Below, one piece after another: positions 8,309-17,219 of a DNA stretch of 53,996 nt. The notes under the pieces are model-generated. The model was not told the DNA's origin, made no database searches, and was given only the letters and a program-made list of their open reading frames with translations. Positions within the stretch are counted from its first letter, which is position 1. Every line of letters begins with the position of its first letter. Source of the stretch: Candidatus Nanoarchaeia archaeon (GTDB lineage Archaea > Nanobdellota > Nanobdellia > Woesearchaeales > SKIA01). The stretch is taken from NCBI GenBank assembly GCA_028279685.1, contig JANQNG010000067.1:1-53996 (forward strand), read 5' to 3'. Position numbers and translations under genes: made by a program.

Positions 8309-8755
8309 ATGAACAAAACAATTCAACATATTGTTATCATCATTTGTTTTATTGGGTTGCTTAATGCTGCCTATCTTCTTAATCTGCACTATATTCTCAT
8401 AGAAGACACTGGATACCAAGCATTCTGCAATGTCAATGAGTATTTTACTTGTAATGAAGTCAACGCAGGTAAATATTCGACATTCATAGGTATTCCTGTT
8501 GCATTACTTGGTATTGTTGGTTATCTATTCATAGGAGGATTAGCCTGGTTCAGAAGGAACAAATGGAAAACAGGATTTCCTTTTATCGATAAACGCCAAG
8601 GACTCTGGCATCTTATTATTGTAAGCATCGGATTAATCTTTAGTGCATACTTAACTTTCCTCGAACTCTTCGTTATCCACAAGATGTGTTTATTGTGTCT
8701 TTTGAGCGCTGTAATAATGGTTATATTATTCCTCTTAATATTAAAAGAATACTAA
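8309..8755 (+). CDS. Vitamin K epoxide reductase (VKOR) family membrane oxidoreductase
   Basis: Reoxidises DsbA-like partners and passes electrons to a quinone or similar acceptor. The 148-residue protein has four to five hydrophobic segments, a loop cysteine pair C40 and C48 with an Asn-Glu-rich spacer, and the membrane-embedded active site C127-L-L-C130, the standard VKOR arrangement. I choose ATG 8309 instead of the upstream TTG at 8297 because a TTTATAAAAA box at 8280-8289 predicts a transcript start at about 8309, which makes a leaderless mRNA. It shares a four-base 3' overlap with the convergent 768-residue protein gene. Together with the DsbA-like and thioredoxin-like proteins it forms a plausible oxidative folding pathway at the cell surface. 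Confidence 0.88.
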   Translation: MNKTIQHIVIIICFIGLLNAAYLLNLHYILIEDTGYQAFCNVNEYFTCNEVNAGKYSTFIGIPVALLGIVGYLFIGGLAWFRRNKWKTGFPFIDKRQGLWHLIIVSIGLIFSAYLTFLELFVIHKMCLLCLLSAVIMVILFLLILKEY

Positions 8756-11058
8756 TTGTTTTTTCTTCTTCTTCTCGGAGCAGTAGTTTTCCTTGCTCGT
8801 TCTCTATCCTTTCGAGTTTCTACTTCTTTTTCAGGAGCATCAAGATCTATCGCTAATATTATATTAAAATACTCCACATCTTCTCTTTCCTGCTGTTCAT
8901 ATTTATCAATCATGTCTTTGTACTCATTAAATGTTTTTCTCAAAACATTCGAGATCACTGTTTTTGTTTCATAGACAGTATCAATAAACAGAGCAGCCTC
9001 TCTCATACTGACTTCTGTTCTTAAATAATCAAAGGTATCTTCTATATCCTTAGAACTGATTTCTATTCTTTTCAATCCATCAAGATAATAATTATATAAA
9101 TTTCCAGTTCCTGATATTTTTTTATTACTAAATCTAATGAACTCTTCAAGTGACGATGTAAGTTTCGAACTATGTTCTAATAGCTTCATTTTCAAATCAT
9201 CATTTCCATTCTCTTCGGCAATATCAGCTAATTTCAAGATCTTCCTATTCAATTCTTCTGTTTTTCGACCAGATACTTCTCCCTCAAGTGACTTGTCAAG
9301 ATACTGCATACCCAGAGTATAAAGATAATCAACATCTGAAGCAATCAACACCTCTGCAGCTTTGGAAAGATCTTCACCATCTTTTACCTTCTCTAATGCT
9401 TTTGTATAGCAAAAATGACTATATCCATTAGGAAAAGCTTCATTCAAAAATACATATCCTAACGCTGTGCAATTTTCATAGTCTTCTTTATCCAATAATT
9501 TATCTATCACTTTCTTGAATTCATCCTTATATTTGGCTGAATAGTTGTAAAACCCTCTCATTATCGGAAGCAATACCTGCTCAGCCTTATCATCAAACGT
9601 TTCTTTCTCAGAAATTAATTCTTCAATTTTCCCCATAGCAAACTTTCTTGTTGTATTAAGATCTGAAGACTTCCTCAATAGCACATCCACTATTTGAAGA
9701 GTATCTGATTCTTTTGCTGCCTGAAATGCTTTCTCGAAAATATCAATATTTTCAATTCTGTTATTCAAATAAGCATATGCTACTTCCCTATGTTGTTCAG
9801 GAGAATCAGCTGCTTTTGAAGCTATTTCCAATGCTTTTTCAATGTTTTCTTCTGAAACATAATTTTTTGCTTTCATACAGACTTCAAACGATGGTTTTTT
9901 GCCTAACGACTGAAGAATAACATTTTCCCTATTATACTTTTTCAAATAACCCACAAATAATCTAAGCTCTTCAAATGAGTCTTTTTTCTTTGAAAGCTCA
10001 TTGACTTTTTCTGCCGCAAAATCCATCACCGTTTCTAATTTTGATTTGAAAAGAAGATCTGTTATCACAATCTTATCATCATAAACATCTGTTGAATCAT
10101 AGACATCTTGTAATGTCGAATCAATTACTTTCTGTTCAAGATCTCCATCACGAAAGTAACTTCTCCTAAGAACTGCCTGCAACGCTATCATCTTGTCAAT
10201 ATAAGTTTCAGCAACACCTATTGCCTTGAAATAGCATCTTTCCTTTAATTTTCCCTTCAGATGTTCTGCACCAACCATGTATGCTGTATAAGAAGGATCA
10301 GCATCAATAAGCTCTACTGCTTCCGCTCTGCACTTATTTTTGAACAATGTGTCTATAATTGATTCTCTTTGTTTTCCTTTTGAAACATTAAATAAATCTT
10401 TATTTAGCTGCACGAATAATGGTTCCGTAATGCCTGTTTTTTGAAGTGTAGGTGCAAGTATGCTGATTAAATAATTTCTGTTTTTCCTCGATTTTGATTT
10501 CTTAAGAGAAGCTTTCGCATATTCTACTCCTTTTTTGTATTTTTTGTGCTGAAAAAGGAATTCAGCAAATTTAGAAAGACATTCATATTTCGCTTTATCT
10601 TTAAAGTTATCGAACAGTTCTGTTATTTCAGAAAGAGGAATATCTTCTAAGGCAAAATCATCCATGCAGCCAGTAACAAAGTTCTCAAGCGATGCTAACT
10701 TCTGCGTTATTCTCGGAGGCACCTCTTTTTTGTTGATGGCCAGCAATCCTTTAAGATCCTTATTCTCAAAGTGATCAATATAATCAAGAAGAGATCCTAC
10801 CTCTGCAATTTCAGTAATCTCAGGATATTTTTCTTTGACTTCTTTCACAAAAGCAGAGTATTCATCAACATATGCATCAATCATCTCTTTTATTTTTCCG
10901 TTAACTCTTCTGCTGAGTTGAAGCAACGATTCTAATTTAATGGACATATCAGGAATTGCAATAATATGATTTACTGCTTGCTCTGCTAAAAATGGTTTTC
11001 CATGCTCAGCTACGAGCTCCAATCCTCTTGTTCTTTGAATCAATTCTTCGACTCCCAT
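8752..11058 (-). CDS. Large helical-repeat protein of the AAA+/radical SAM operon
   Basis: A 768-residue protein that is almost wholly alpha-helical by composition, rich in Lys, Glu, Leu and Ala, with irregular helix-pair units such as AKYECLSKFAEFLFQ, ALEIASKAADSPEQHREVAY and FEKAFQAAKESDTLQIVD that resemble TPR or HEAT solenoids. There are no membrane segments or catalytic motifs. The C-terminus is a basic tail (RKDRERARKTTAPRRRRKNN, last 20 residues). It is the last gene of a tight operon, starting two bases after the stop of the tandem AAA+ gene, so it could be an adaptor or scaffold for that ATPase. The basic tail could bind nucleic acid or ribosomes. Function unknown. Confidence 0.7.
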   Translation of the reverse strand: MGVEELIQRTRGLELVAEHGKPFLAEQAVNHIIAIPDMSIKLESLLQLSRRVNGKIKEMIDAYVDEYSAFVKEVKEKYPEITEIAEVGSLLDYIDHFENKDLKGLLAINKKEVPPRITQKLASLENFVTGCMDDFALEDIPLSEITELFDNFKDKAKYECLSKFAEFLFQHKKYKKGVEYAKASLKKSKSRKNRNYLISILAPTLQKTGITEPLFVQLNKDLFNVSKGKQRESIIDTLFKNKCRAEAVELIDADPSYTAYMVGAEHLKGKLKERCYFKAIGVAETYIDKMIALQAVLRRSYFRDGDLEQKVIDSTLQDVYDSTDVYDDKIVITDLLFKSKLETVMDFAAEKVNELSKKKDSFEELRLFVGYLKKYNRENVILQSLGKKPSFEVCMKAKNYVSEENIEKALEIASKAADSPEQHREVAYAYLNNRIENIDIFEKAFQAAKESDTLQIVDVLLRKSSDLNTTRKFAMGKIEELISEKETFDDKAEQVLLPIMRGFYNYSAKYKDEFKKVIDKLLDKEDYENCTALGYVFLNEAFPNGYSHFCYTKALEKVKDGEDLSKAAEVLIASDVDYLYTLGMQYLDKSLEGEVSGRKTEELNRKILKLADIAEENGNDDLKMKLLEHSSKLTSSLEEFIRFSNKKISGTGNLYNYYLDGLKRIEISSKDIEDTFDYLRTEVSMREAALFIDTVYETKTVISNVLRKTFNEYKDMIDKYEQQEREDVEYFNIILAIDLDAPEKEVETRKDRERARKTTAPRRRRKNN

Positions 11059-11059
11059 T

Positions 11060-13537
11060 TTATATCGCAGCTATGTCTCGTTCTAGGATATCTTTTTTAC
11101 GCACTAACACCGTGTCATTTTTCACATATTGATTTGGGTCGATAATATATTTCTCAAAAAGATCATCACAAACCGTTTTCAATCCTCTGAATCCAATATT
11201 AAGCTTCAATGCTTCTTGAGCTATTAATGTATACACATCTTTCTCTATATCAATATCCAATCCTCTCGATTGGAAATAGTTTCTCTGTCTGTCAAGCTCC
11301 GAATCAGGACCATTCAATACTTCAAGCATCGTTTCAACCGTTGGAGGATGATAATTAACTATAATAGGAAGTCTTCCAAGAAGTTCATCACGTATTCCCG
11401 CTTCCATAAGAATGTCTCTTGTAACATCACCATGTTTTTTATAGAGTTCCTGAAATGCTCCTGCAAATATGAAAAGAAAATTATCTGTTTTTCTGCCGCT
11501 GACCTCTCCTCTTTCAAGAAAGCCTATAAGTTCTTCATTAAGGCCATTTCTTCTGTCCAATAATATTTCATCAGCTTCATCAATATAAACAATACCATAT
11601 TTTTGATTTTCTGCGAATTGTTCAAATACTTCGGAAAGCTGCTCTCCTCTTCCAAATCCCATAGGTACCTTCCCTGTTGCTTTTGTTGATGCTATGGGAA
11701 GTTCTGCTTTTCTCGCAAGCCCTTCAATCATATAGCTCTTTCCACAGCCTGAAGGCCCAATACCTAAAATATTAGCTAAAGGAATATCTCGATCAGGATT
11801 ACTCATCTTCACATGATATAAATGGAATGCTTTCGCAATCTTTCTTTTCGCAATTTCCTGATTAGGAACAAACAAATCAAGATATCCTAATATTGATTTA
11901 ATATCAAACCAATCAACAACATAATCGTCAACTTTTTTGAATCGAACTTCTTTTTCCAATCTTTTGCTTAAATCTGATCTTGTAAAATTAATGATCTTTC
12001 CAATATGCTCATCTCTTTCATAGGACAAAGATTCGATCGCTTCACTAAGTGTCTTAATAACCCCTCGAACACCAATACCCTCATTTGCGTATTCTGCTAA
12101 GAGCAAAAGTGCAGGATCATCAAAATGCAAAGTGATTCCTATTTTCTCAAACTGCTTTACTATTTTATCCACAGGAGAATCATCTTTGCTCTTGATAATA
12201 TTATAGAAATCAGGAACACCAAGATCTCTTAATACCGCCCTTCTTGGAAGTCTTCCTACAAACTCAGGCTTGAATCCGTACTCTATCAAATCATTATCGA
12301 TCAAATTTTCCAATAAGGTTATCTCGTCGAGATTACAAGTATTACCTCCAAGCCTTCTCTGGATAATTCTGTATAATGAAGGTGATGATTTATTGCCATG
12401 AAATGCTCCTGCCGTAACAACAAGAATATTCTGCATATCAATAAATCCAGGAGGAACATGCCTTTTTTTCTTCTTTATTTTTGGTTTTTTCTCTTTGTCT
12501 TTTCCTGAAAAATAAGCTTTTCTCAATTTTGCATCAGTTGGTGCATTAACTATTTTTCCCTCGTATTCTACAGAGAATAATGATGCAATATTTTGATTTG
12601 TTGGAGTGGTTCCTGCCTTTTCAGATAAGTAATCTGTAATTTCTTTAGGAATCTCATTGAATTGATCAGGATAATGTCTGAACGCTACGGGAATTCCTCT
12701 TTTGGTGAAAAAAGTTGAGATGTTTATAACCTGCCTTTGCATAAGTTCCATCACGCCTCCTTCTCTTGGTATTCGCATACTTTCTAATGAATAAACAAAT
12801 GCAGTATCTTGAGCGCCACCTAGCTGATCCTTTTCAGGTTCAGGACCTCCTCCAAAACGACTCATACTTTCTACTTTCACAATCTCTCCGGTAAAGAAAG
12901 AGAGCACTTCATTCTGAAGCTGTTCTTCAAATCCTCCGCTACCTACTCCTGATGCACCCATACCTATTTTATCTATCTCATCGAGGAAGAGAATGCCTTT
13001 TTCAGCACCAATCAATGGCTCTAATCCTTCAGTAAGATTTGTTCCTTTGAATCCTGAGCCTGTCGCATTAGCCATACTTTTGATAACAAAAGGAATATCA
13101 AGTGCTTTCGAAAGAAGCTCCCAGATGTATGTTTTCCCAGAACCTGAAGGGCCCAAGAAAAGCAATCCATCCCGAACATCGTGAACCATAAAATCTGATA
13201 TTGTTGTTGATGCTTTTCTTTTAGCATCTTCCTGCCCTTCTACGTAATTATCGAGATATGCTTTGACATATTTTGGCAGTTCGCAATCCATTCCATTTTC
13301 AGCAAGAAGTTCAGTAAACTCTTCATCAATCTCCTGCATAAGATCATCTACGCCAGTCAGATACTCTTTTGTTACTTTATTTGGAGAATCATCAGCATCA
13401 CCATAATGCTTAATCAGTTTTTTTCTTGTCATCTCACTAATCTGTTTCTCTGAATATCTCCCAGGATTTTGCATTATATCATTAAATAATCTTGCTGCTA
13501 AAATTTCAATATCCTGTTTAGGCTTGTACGATGTCAT
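11060..13537 (-). CDS. Tandem ClpX-like AAA+ ATPase (two AAA modules)
   Basis: An 825-residue protein with two complete AAA+ modules of the ClpX/HslU type. Module 1 has Walker A GPSGSGKT (129-136), Walker B GILFLDEIDKIG (181-192), an arginine-finger segment EFVGRLPR (425-432) and sensor 2 GVRGV (489-493). Module 2 has GPSGCGKS (594-601), GIVYIDEADEIL (648-659), RDELLGRLP (717-725) and a GFRGL sensor 2 near 800. Module 1 carries a long insertion (about 220-365) with Gly-rich, Arg-rich and Lys-rich (KKKKRH) parts. There is no ClpX zinc finger. No protease gene is adjacent. It overlaps the radical SAM gene by 20 bases. A substrate-remodelling or unfoldase role is inferred. The duplication within one chain is unusual for ClpX relatives. 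Confidence 0.85.
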   Translation of the reverse strand: MTSYKPKQDIEILAARLFNDIMQNPGRYSEKQISEMTRKKLIKHYGDADDSPNKVTKEYLTGVDDLMQEIDEEFTELLAENGMDCELPKYVKAYLDNYVEGQEDAKRKASTTISDFMVHDVRDGLLFLGPSGSGKTYIWELLSKALDIPFVIKSMANATGSGFKGTNLTEGLEPLIGAEKGILFLDEIDKIGMGASGVGSGGFEEQLQNEVLSFFTGEIVKVESMSRFGGGPEPEKDQLGGAQDTAFVYSLESMRIPREGGVMELMQRQVINISTFFTKRGIPVAFRHYPDQFNEIPKEITDYLSEKAGTTPTNQNIASLFSVEYEGKIVNAPTDAKLRKAYFSGKDKEKKPKIKKKKRHVPPGFIDMQNILVVTAGAFHGNKSSPSLYRIIQRRLGGNTCNLDEITLLENLIDNDLIEYGFKPEFVGRLPRRAVLRDLGVPDFYNIIKSKDDSPVDKIVKQFEKIGITLHFDDPALLLLAEYANEGIGVRGVIKTLSEAIESLSYERDEHIGKIINFTRSDLSKRLEKEVRFKKVDDYVVDWFDIKSILGYLDLFVPNQEIAKRKIAKAFHLYHVKMSNPDRDIPLANILGIGPSGCGKSYMIEGLARKAELPIASTKATGKVPMGFGRGEQLSEVFEQFAENQKYGIVYIDEADEILLDRRNGLNEELIGFLERGEVSGRKTDNFLFIFAGAFQELYKKHGDVTRDILMEAGIRDELLGRLPIIVNYHPPTVETMLEVLNGPDSELDRQRNYFQSRGLDIDIEKDVYTLIAQEALKLNIGFRGLKTVCDDLFEKYIIDPNQYVKNDTVLVRKKDILERDIAAI

Positions 13538-14714
13538 TTTTTTCTTTAACGAGCGCAGCTCTTAATCCTCCATAAAGATGTTCAACATAAGGTATCCACA
13601 TCTTTTTTGCCATAGCATATACTGGCTCAATCTCAAACTTATGATCTCTGATATTAGTAAATCCGCCTCTTGTTTCAGGAGACATAATAGGAAAGCAATC
13701 AGCAACTACAGCTCCATCACAGTCAATACGCAAAGCGTTATGCAATCCTGATGGTATAACATCAACCTGTAGCATTGAGTACGGAGTTATTTCAAAAAAA
13801 AGCTGAGGAAATACCTCATCAGGAAATATCATATTATTTTTGTTTATTACTCCTTTATGATATAGTTCAGCAACAAGAGGAGCATGCTCTGTCGCAGAAA
13901 GATTTACAGAGATATTCATTCCTTTTTCTCTCTCCTTATCAAAATCTTCAACTGCACGAAGTGTTTCATAAACATCATCAATAGATGATCCAATTTTTCC
14001 ATTGTAATCAGTCGAAACGCAGAAGCCAATACCTATTCTATTGATTCCTTTACTCATAATAGTTTGGAACATTTCTTTTAATGAATTTGCATCATTGTTT
14101 ATCTCGATGGTCGTTACAGCGAGTGTCTTAAGATCATGTGCTTTCGCAGCATCCAATCCCCTCTCGAGCTGTTCAAACGCATACTGTCCTCTTATCTTAT
14201 TATGAAAGGTAAGATTGCCATCCATACTCACCACAAGATTCTCAAAATGGTATTCTTTCAGATGTTCTGCGTGTTCTGCAAGCAGTGTTCCATTAGTAAG
14301 CATCTCGTAGGAGATTTCCTGATTGACTTGTTTTTCATGTTCAAGCACATCTAAAATAGCAAATGTCTTATCAGGAGACATCAAAGGCTCTTTTCCTGCA
14401 ATAGAGAAAGTAGTTACATTATCGAAAATAGCATAGGCCACAATCTTTCTCCAATTTTCTTCTGTCAATAGATTCTTCCGTATCCTCAATCCAAAATCAT
14501 GAGAGCTTGGGTAGTAACAATGTTTGCACGATAGGTTACATTCATCATTTATTCCAATAGCAAGTTTTTTCCTATTGGTGTGATATTCTTCGAGATTTGC
14601 AAATGCATATGCAGTAACTGCATCAACGGGAGCTCCATTTGCAAAAGCTTCAAGAATATTCATTTGTGCATTACTGAATTCGATACTTCTTGCAGCTGTT
14701 TTCAAGACATTCAT
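13518..14714 (-). CDS. Radical SAM protein, unassigned substrate
   Basis: From ATG 14714 the protein has 398 residues. C59-x3-C63-x2-C66 (CNLSCKHCYYP) binds the SAM iron-sulfur cluster. The next strand reads AGKEPL where the family usually has GGEPL. The barrel continues through EMLTNGTLL, LVVSMDGN and KTLAVTTIEIN. The C-terminal region contains CDGAVVADC, with two Cys, and an RGGFTNI segment recalling a reduced SPASM/twitch region but lacking a full second cluster set. An in-frame GTG at 14729 would overlap the upstream gene by 11 bases. I prefer the ATG four bases after that stop. Peptide or protein modification is suggested by the partner genes, but the substrate is unknown. Confidence 0.8.
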   Translation of the reverse strand: MNVLKTAARSIEFSNAQMNILEAFANGAPVDAVTAYAFANLEEYHTNRKKLAIGINDECNLSCKHCYYPSSHDFGLRIRKNLLTEENWRKIVAYAIFDNVTTFSIAGKEPLMSPDKTFAILDVLEHEKQVNQEISYEMLTNGTLLAEHAEHLKEYHFENLVVSMDGNLTFHNKIRGQYAFEQLERGLDAAKAHDLKTLAVTTIEINNDANSLKEMFQTIMSKGINRIGIGFCVSTDYNGKIGSSIDDVYETLRAVEDFDKEREKGMNISVNLSATEHAPLVAELYHKGVINKNNMIFPDEVFPQLFFEITPYSMLQVDVIPSGLHNALRIDCDGAVVADCFPIMSPETRGGFTNIRDHKFEIEPVYAMAKKMWIPYVEHLYGGLRAALVKEKNDIVQA

Positions 14715-14718
14715 TTTT

Positions 14719-15126
14719 CTAGCAACCACAGCTTTTTTTATACCCCTGAGCTGGAACGCAAATTTTCTCTACCTCTTTAGTTTTCTTTAGAAATGGACCT
14801 AATCCATATTTTGTCACTAGATCTTCTCTTTCAATAAGCTCATAAAGAAATTCTTCTCTTGATTGCCTGAAATTTTCACATTCAACAGCTGAACCATATG
14901 CCTCTACTATGCCCTCCGCTGTTTCAATCAATGTTTGTATACCAGCAAGCTTTCCTTCAAGAGAAGACTGATCAGAAAGCAGAATAGCCTTTTTTAGATT
15001 CTTAACTTCTGTAGATGATAATACCTGATCACCCATCATCTCCTTCTCAAGATCAATTCCTAATCCTTTAATAAAATCGTGACCAAGAAAGTATCCTTCA
15101 ACATCAAAATATTCAACATGGCTCAT
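14719..15126 (-). CDS. Small acidic protein with a Cys-rich tail; candidate substrate of the radical SAM enzyme
   Basis: A 135-residue protein I cannot assign to a family. The N-terminal part (SHVEYFDVEGYFLGHDF) and a helical acidic middle are followed by a distinct tail: ICVPAQGYKKSCGC, which is the very C-terminus. Three of its four cysteines are in the last 13 residues. First gene of the operon, immediately upstream of the radical SAM gene. GAGGG precedes two close ATGs (15132, 15126), and spacing favours 15126. The architecture of a leader-like domain plus a short Cys/Gly tail next to a radical SAM gene resembles RiPP precursors or carrier proteins. This is inference only. A small redox or metal-binding subunit is the alternative. 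Confidence 0.65.
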   Translation of the reverse strand: MSHVEYFDVEGYFLGHDFIKGLGIDLEKEMMGDQVLSSTEVKNLKKAILLSDQSSLEGKLAGIQTLIETAEGIVEAYGSAVECENFRQSREEFLYELIEREDLVTKYGLGPFLKKTKEVEKICVPAQGYKKSCGC

Positions 15127-15308
15127 GTGCATCCCTCATTTCTTTCACATTTCTGCTTTCAGAGCTTATAACACTCTTAGCCCCCCATTATATTGAGCAC
15201 TGGAAAGTGGCATCCACTTATAAACCTTTCCTTGATTCTTTTATAAATAACTCTTTCACAATGTTTATATATATTTAAATAGGAAATTACAAAAGAAGAG
15301 GTTAAATT

Positions 15309-17189
15309 ATGATAAAGCAAAATGAGCTTATTATAGATGCTTCTGCAAAACAGTTTGATGTTAAAGATATTGATGATCCTGATATCATAGGACCTGTTGA
15401 TTATGGATTGAAGAAATTCAAGGAAGATAAAGGTAAATACGTCACATTCGGCAAGGGTATTCTTGCAGGATCGAATATTCCAGGAACACGAAGGATGATC
15501 TTCTGCGGCTATAGTCCATTATGGAAGCATTTCTATATCTCTACTATGGGAGGTGCTGCATTTGTGTTCAACAATTTGGGAGTTAATTATGTGAGCATCC
15601 ATGGTTGTTGTGATGAATATTCTGTTATTGAATTGAAACATGATGGAGATAATTTCATTGTAAATTTCTATCCTGTTGATGTTGAGAAAATATGGAATGG
15701 TTATAATGATGAGATTGGCGTGTATGCTTTACAGCAGTATATTTATGATAATTATGGCAAAGATTTCAAGACTTGCAGAATCATGGTCACAGGACCCGCT
15801 GCATTGAAGACAAGAGTTGGTGCTGTTGCTTCTGCTCCTATTGCAGGAGGAAAAATTACTCCTGTAGATTGCTGGGCTGGCCGAGGAGGATTAGGAAGTA
15901 AATTAGTACAGGAACATAAGATTGTCGGCATCATCTATGGTGGAGATTATCAAGAGCCAGAAGATTCTCCTGTAAAGAAAAAAGATGAGATCGATCATAT
16001 GTTTGAGGAGAAATTGCATAAGAAGATGATTGCTGCTGATATGGAAGCTACCGTGAAATATCGATTTGATCCTGCCGTGCATTCTGGTGGAACATTAGGA
16101 GTAAATTATACGAAGCTTAAAGGATGGATGTTTTCATTTAATTATCAGTCTGTGAATTGGAGTGAGGAAGATAGAGTTGAGATTCATAAGAAATTTGTGG
16201 TCGATCATTATTTGAAACAATTTAACGAGGAAACTATTGAGAAAAAACAATTCAAGCATTGCGGAGAACCTTGTCCTGCAGTCTGCAAGAAAATGAATGG
16301 CATCTACAAAAAAGATTACGAACCGTATCAAACGATGGGACCTAATGCAGGTATCTTTGATCAACGCGCAGCTGAGAAAATTAATCATTACGCAGATGCT
16401 ATGGGTTTTGATGGTATTCAGGTTGGTATGTTGGTTTCTTGGATTATGGAATGTATATTGAAGAAGAAATTCCCAAAGGAAGATTTTGATATTGATATGG
16501 AACCGCATTGGGATTGGAAGAATTTCGATGTGGTTAAAGATTCTCATCATAATGCTGATTTAGGATGTCAGATTATTGATAGGATTGTGCACAATAAAAA
16601 GTGTGGTTTATTTGGTCAAGGTATTAGGAATGCAGCAAAAGAGATTGACAAGAGATATAATACTGACTCTATTCAATTAGCTGTGTATAATGCATTTGGC
16701 GAAGATGGCTGTATGGTACCTAATCAGTATTGGACTCCTGGTATGTATAGTCCTATGCCTATTATGGGAAAATACTTTTCGTATTATGGCGCAGATTTTA
16801 TGCAGCCGTTTGATTTAGGAAAGAAAAATGTTGAACGTATGGTAAAAGAATTTTATTCTGATAATACAGGTATATGTCGTTTCCATAGAGGATGGGTTGA
16901 GAAACTGATCGAGGAATTGATTGATCATTTGTTCAATGTTGATATTGATTATTACAAACATCATTTCAAAATTGCTCAAGAGATTAATATGAGTAATGAA
17001 CCTGTGTTCTGGGAATCTGAGAGATTGATTGACCTGATTAAAGGATACCTTGTAAAGATGTTGTCTGGAGATACAGATAATGCTGAGTTGAAAGCCTGGG
17101 TTGATAAGTTCAATCAAGATAAATACGCAGCAGCAAAGGAATACTGGCAACAAATACTAGACGGCCAGAATGAAGCATTCAAGGGATAA
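15309..17189 (+). CDS. Tungsten aldehyde:ferredoxin oxidoreductase family (possibly GAPOR-type)
   Basis: Oxidises an aldehyde and reduces ferredoxin using a bis-pterin tungsten centre and one 4Fe-4S cluster. The 626 residues match the AOR family in length and layout: pterin-binding N-terminal domain (SNIPGTRRMIFCGYSPLW, TGPAAL, CWAGRGGLGSKL) and a helical C-terminal domain. Likely cluster ligands are Cys318, Cys322 and Cys326 (CGEPCPAVC, spacing x3-x3 rather than the x2-x3 of classic AOR) and Cys468 (DGCMVPNQYW). The spacing and the MGPNAGIFD segment make me favour the glyceraldehyde-3-phosphate oxidoreductase branch, but the substrate is not proven. TTTATATATATTTAAATAGG upstream supplies the TATA box and GAAGAGGT the ribosome site. 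Tungstate uptake and pterin genes lie 3.5 kb downstream. Confidence 0.85.
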   Translation: MIKQNELIIDASAKQFDVKDIDDPDIIGPVDYGLKKFKEDKGKYVTFGKGILAGSNIPGTRRMIFCGYSPLWKHFYISTMGGAAFVFNNLGVNYVSIHGCCDEYSVIELKHDGDNFIVNFYPVDVEKIWNGYNDEIGVYALQQYIYDNYGKDFKTCRIMVTGPAALKTRVGAVASAPIAGGKITPVDCWAGRGGLGSKLVQEHKIVGIIYGGDYQEPEDSPVKKKDEIDHMFEEKLHKKMIAADMEATVKYRFDPAVHSGGTLGVNYTKLKGWMFSFNYQSVNWSEEDRVEIHKKFVVDHYLKQFNEETIEKKQFKHCGEPCPAVCKKMNGIYKKDYEPYQTMGPNAGIFDQRAAEKINHYADAMGFDGIQVGMLVSWIMECILKKKFPKEDFDIDMEPHWDWKNFDVVKDSHHNADLGCQIIDRIVHNKKCGLFGQGIRNAAKEIDKRYNTDSIQLAVYNAFGEDGCMVPNQYWTPGMYSPMPIMGKYFSYYGADFMQPFDLGKKNVERMVKEFYSDNTGICRFHRGWVEKLIEELIDHLFNVDIDYYKHHFKIAQEINMSNEPVFWESERLIDLIKGYLVKMLSGDTDNAELKAWVDKFNQDKYAAAKEYWQQILDGQNEAFKG

Positions 17190-17219
17190 TTATTTATACT
17201 TCTATTTCTACTAAATAAT

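Noticed and set aside
16134-16550. 138-codon minus-strand frame inside the AOR gene
   Set aside because: It is antisense to a well-supported enzyme gene and shows no family motif.
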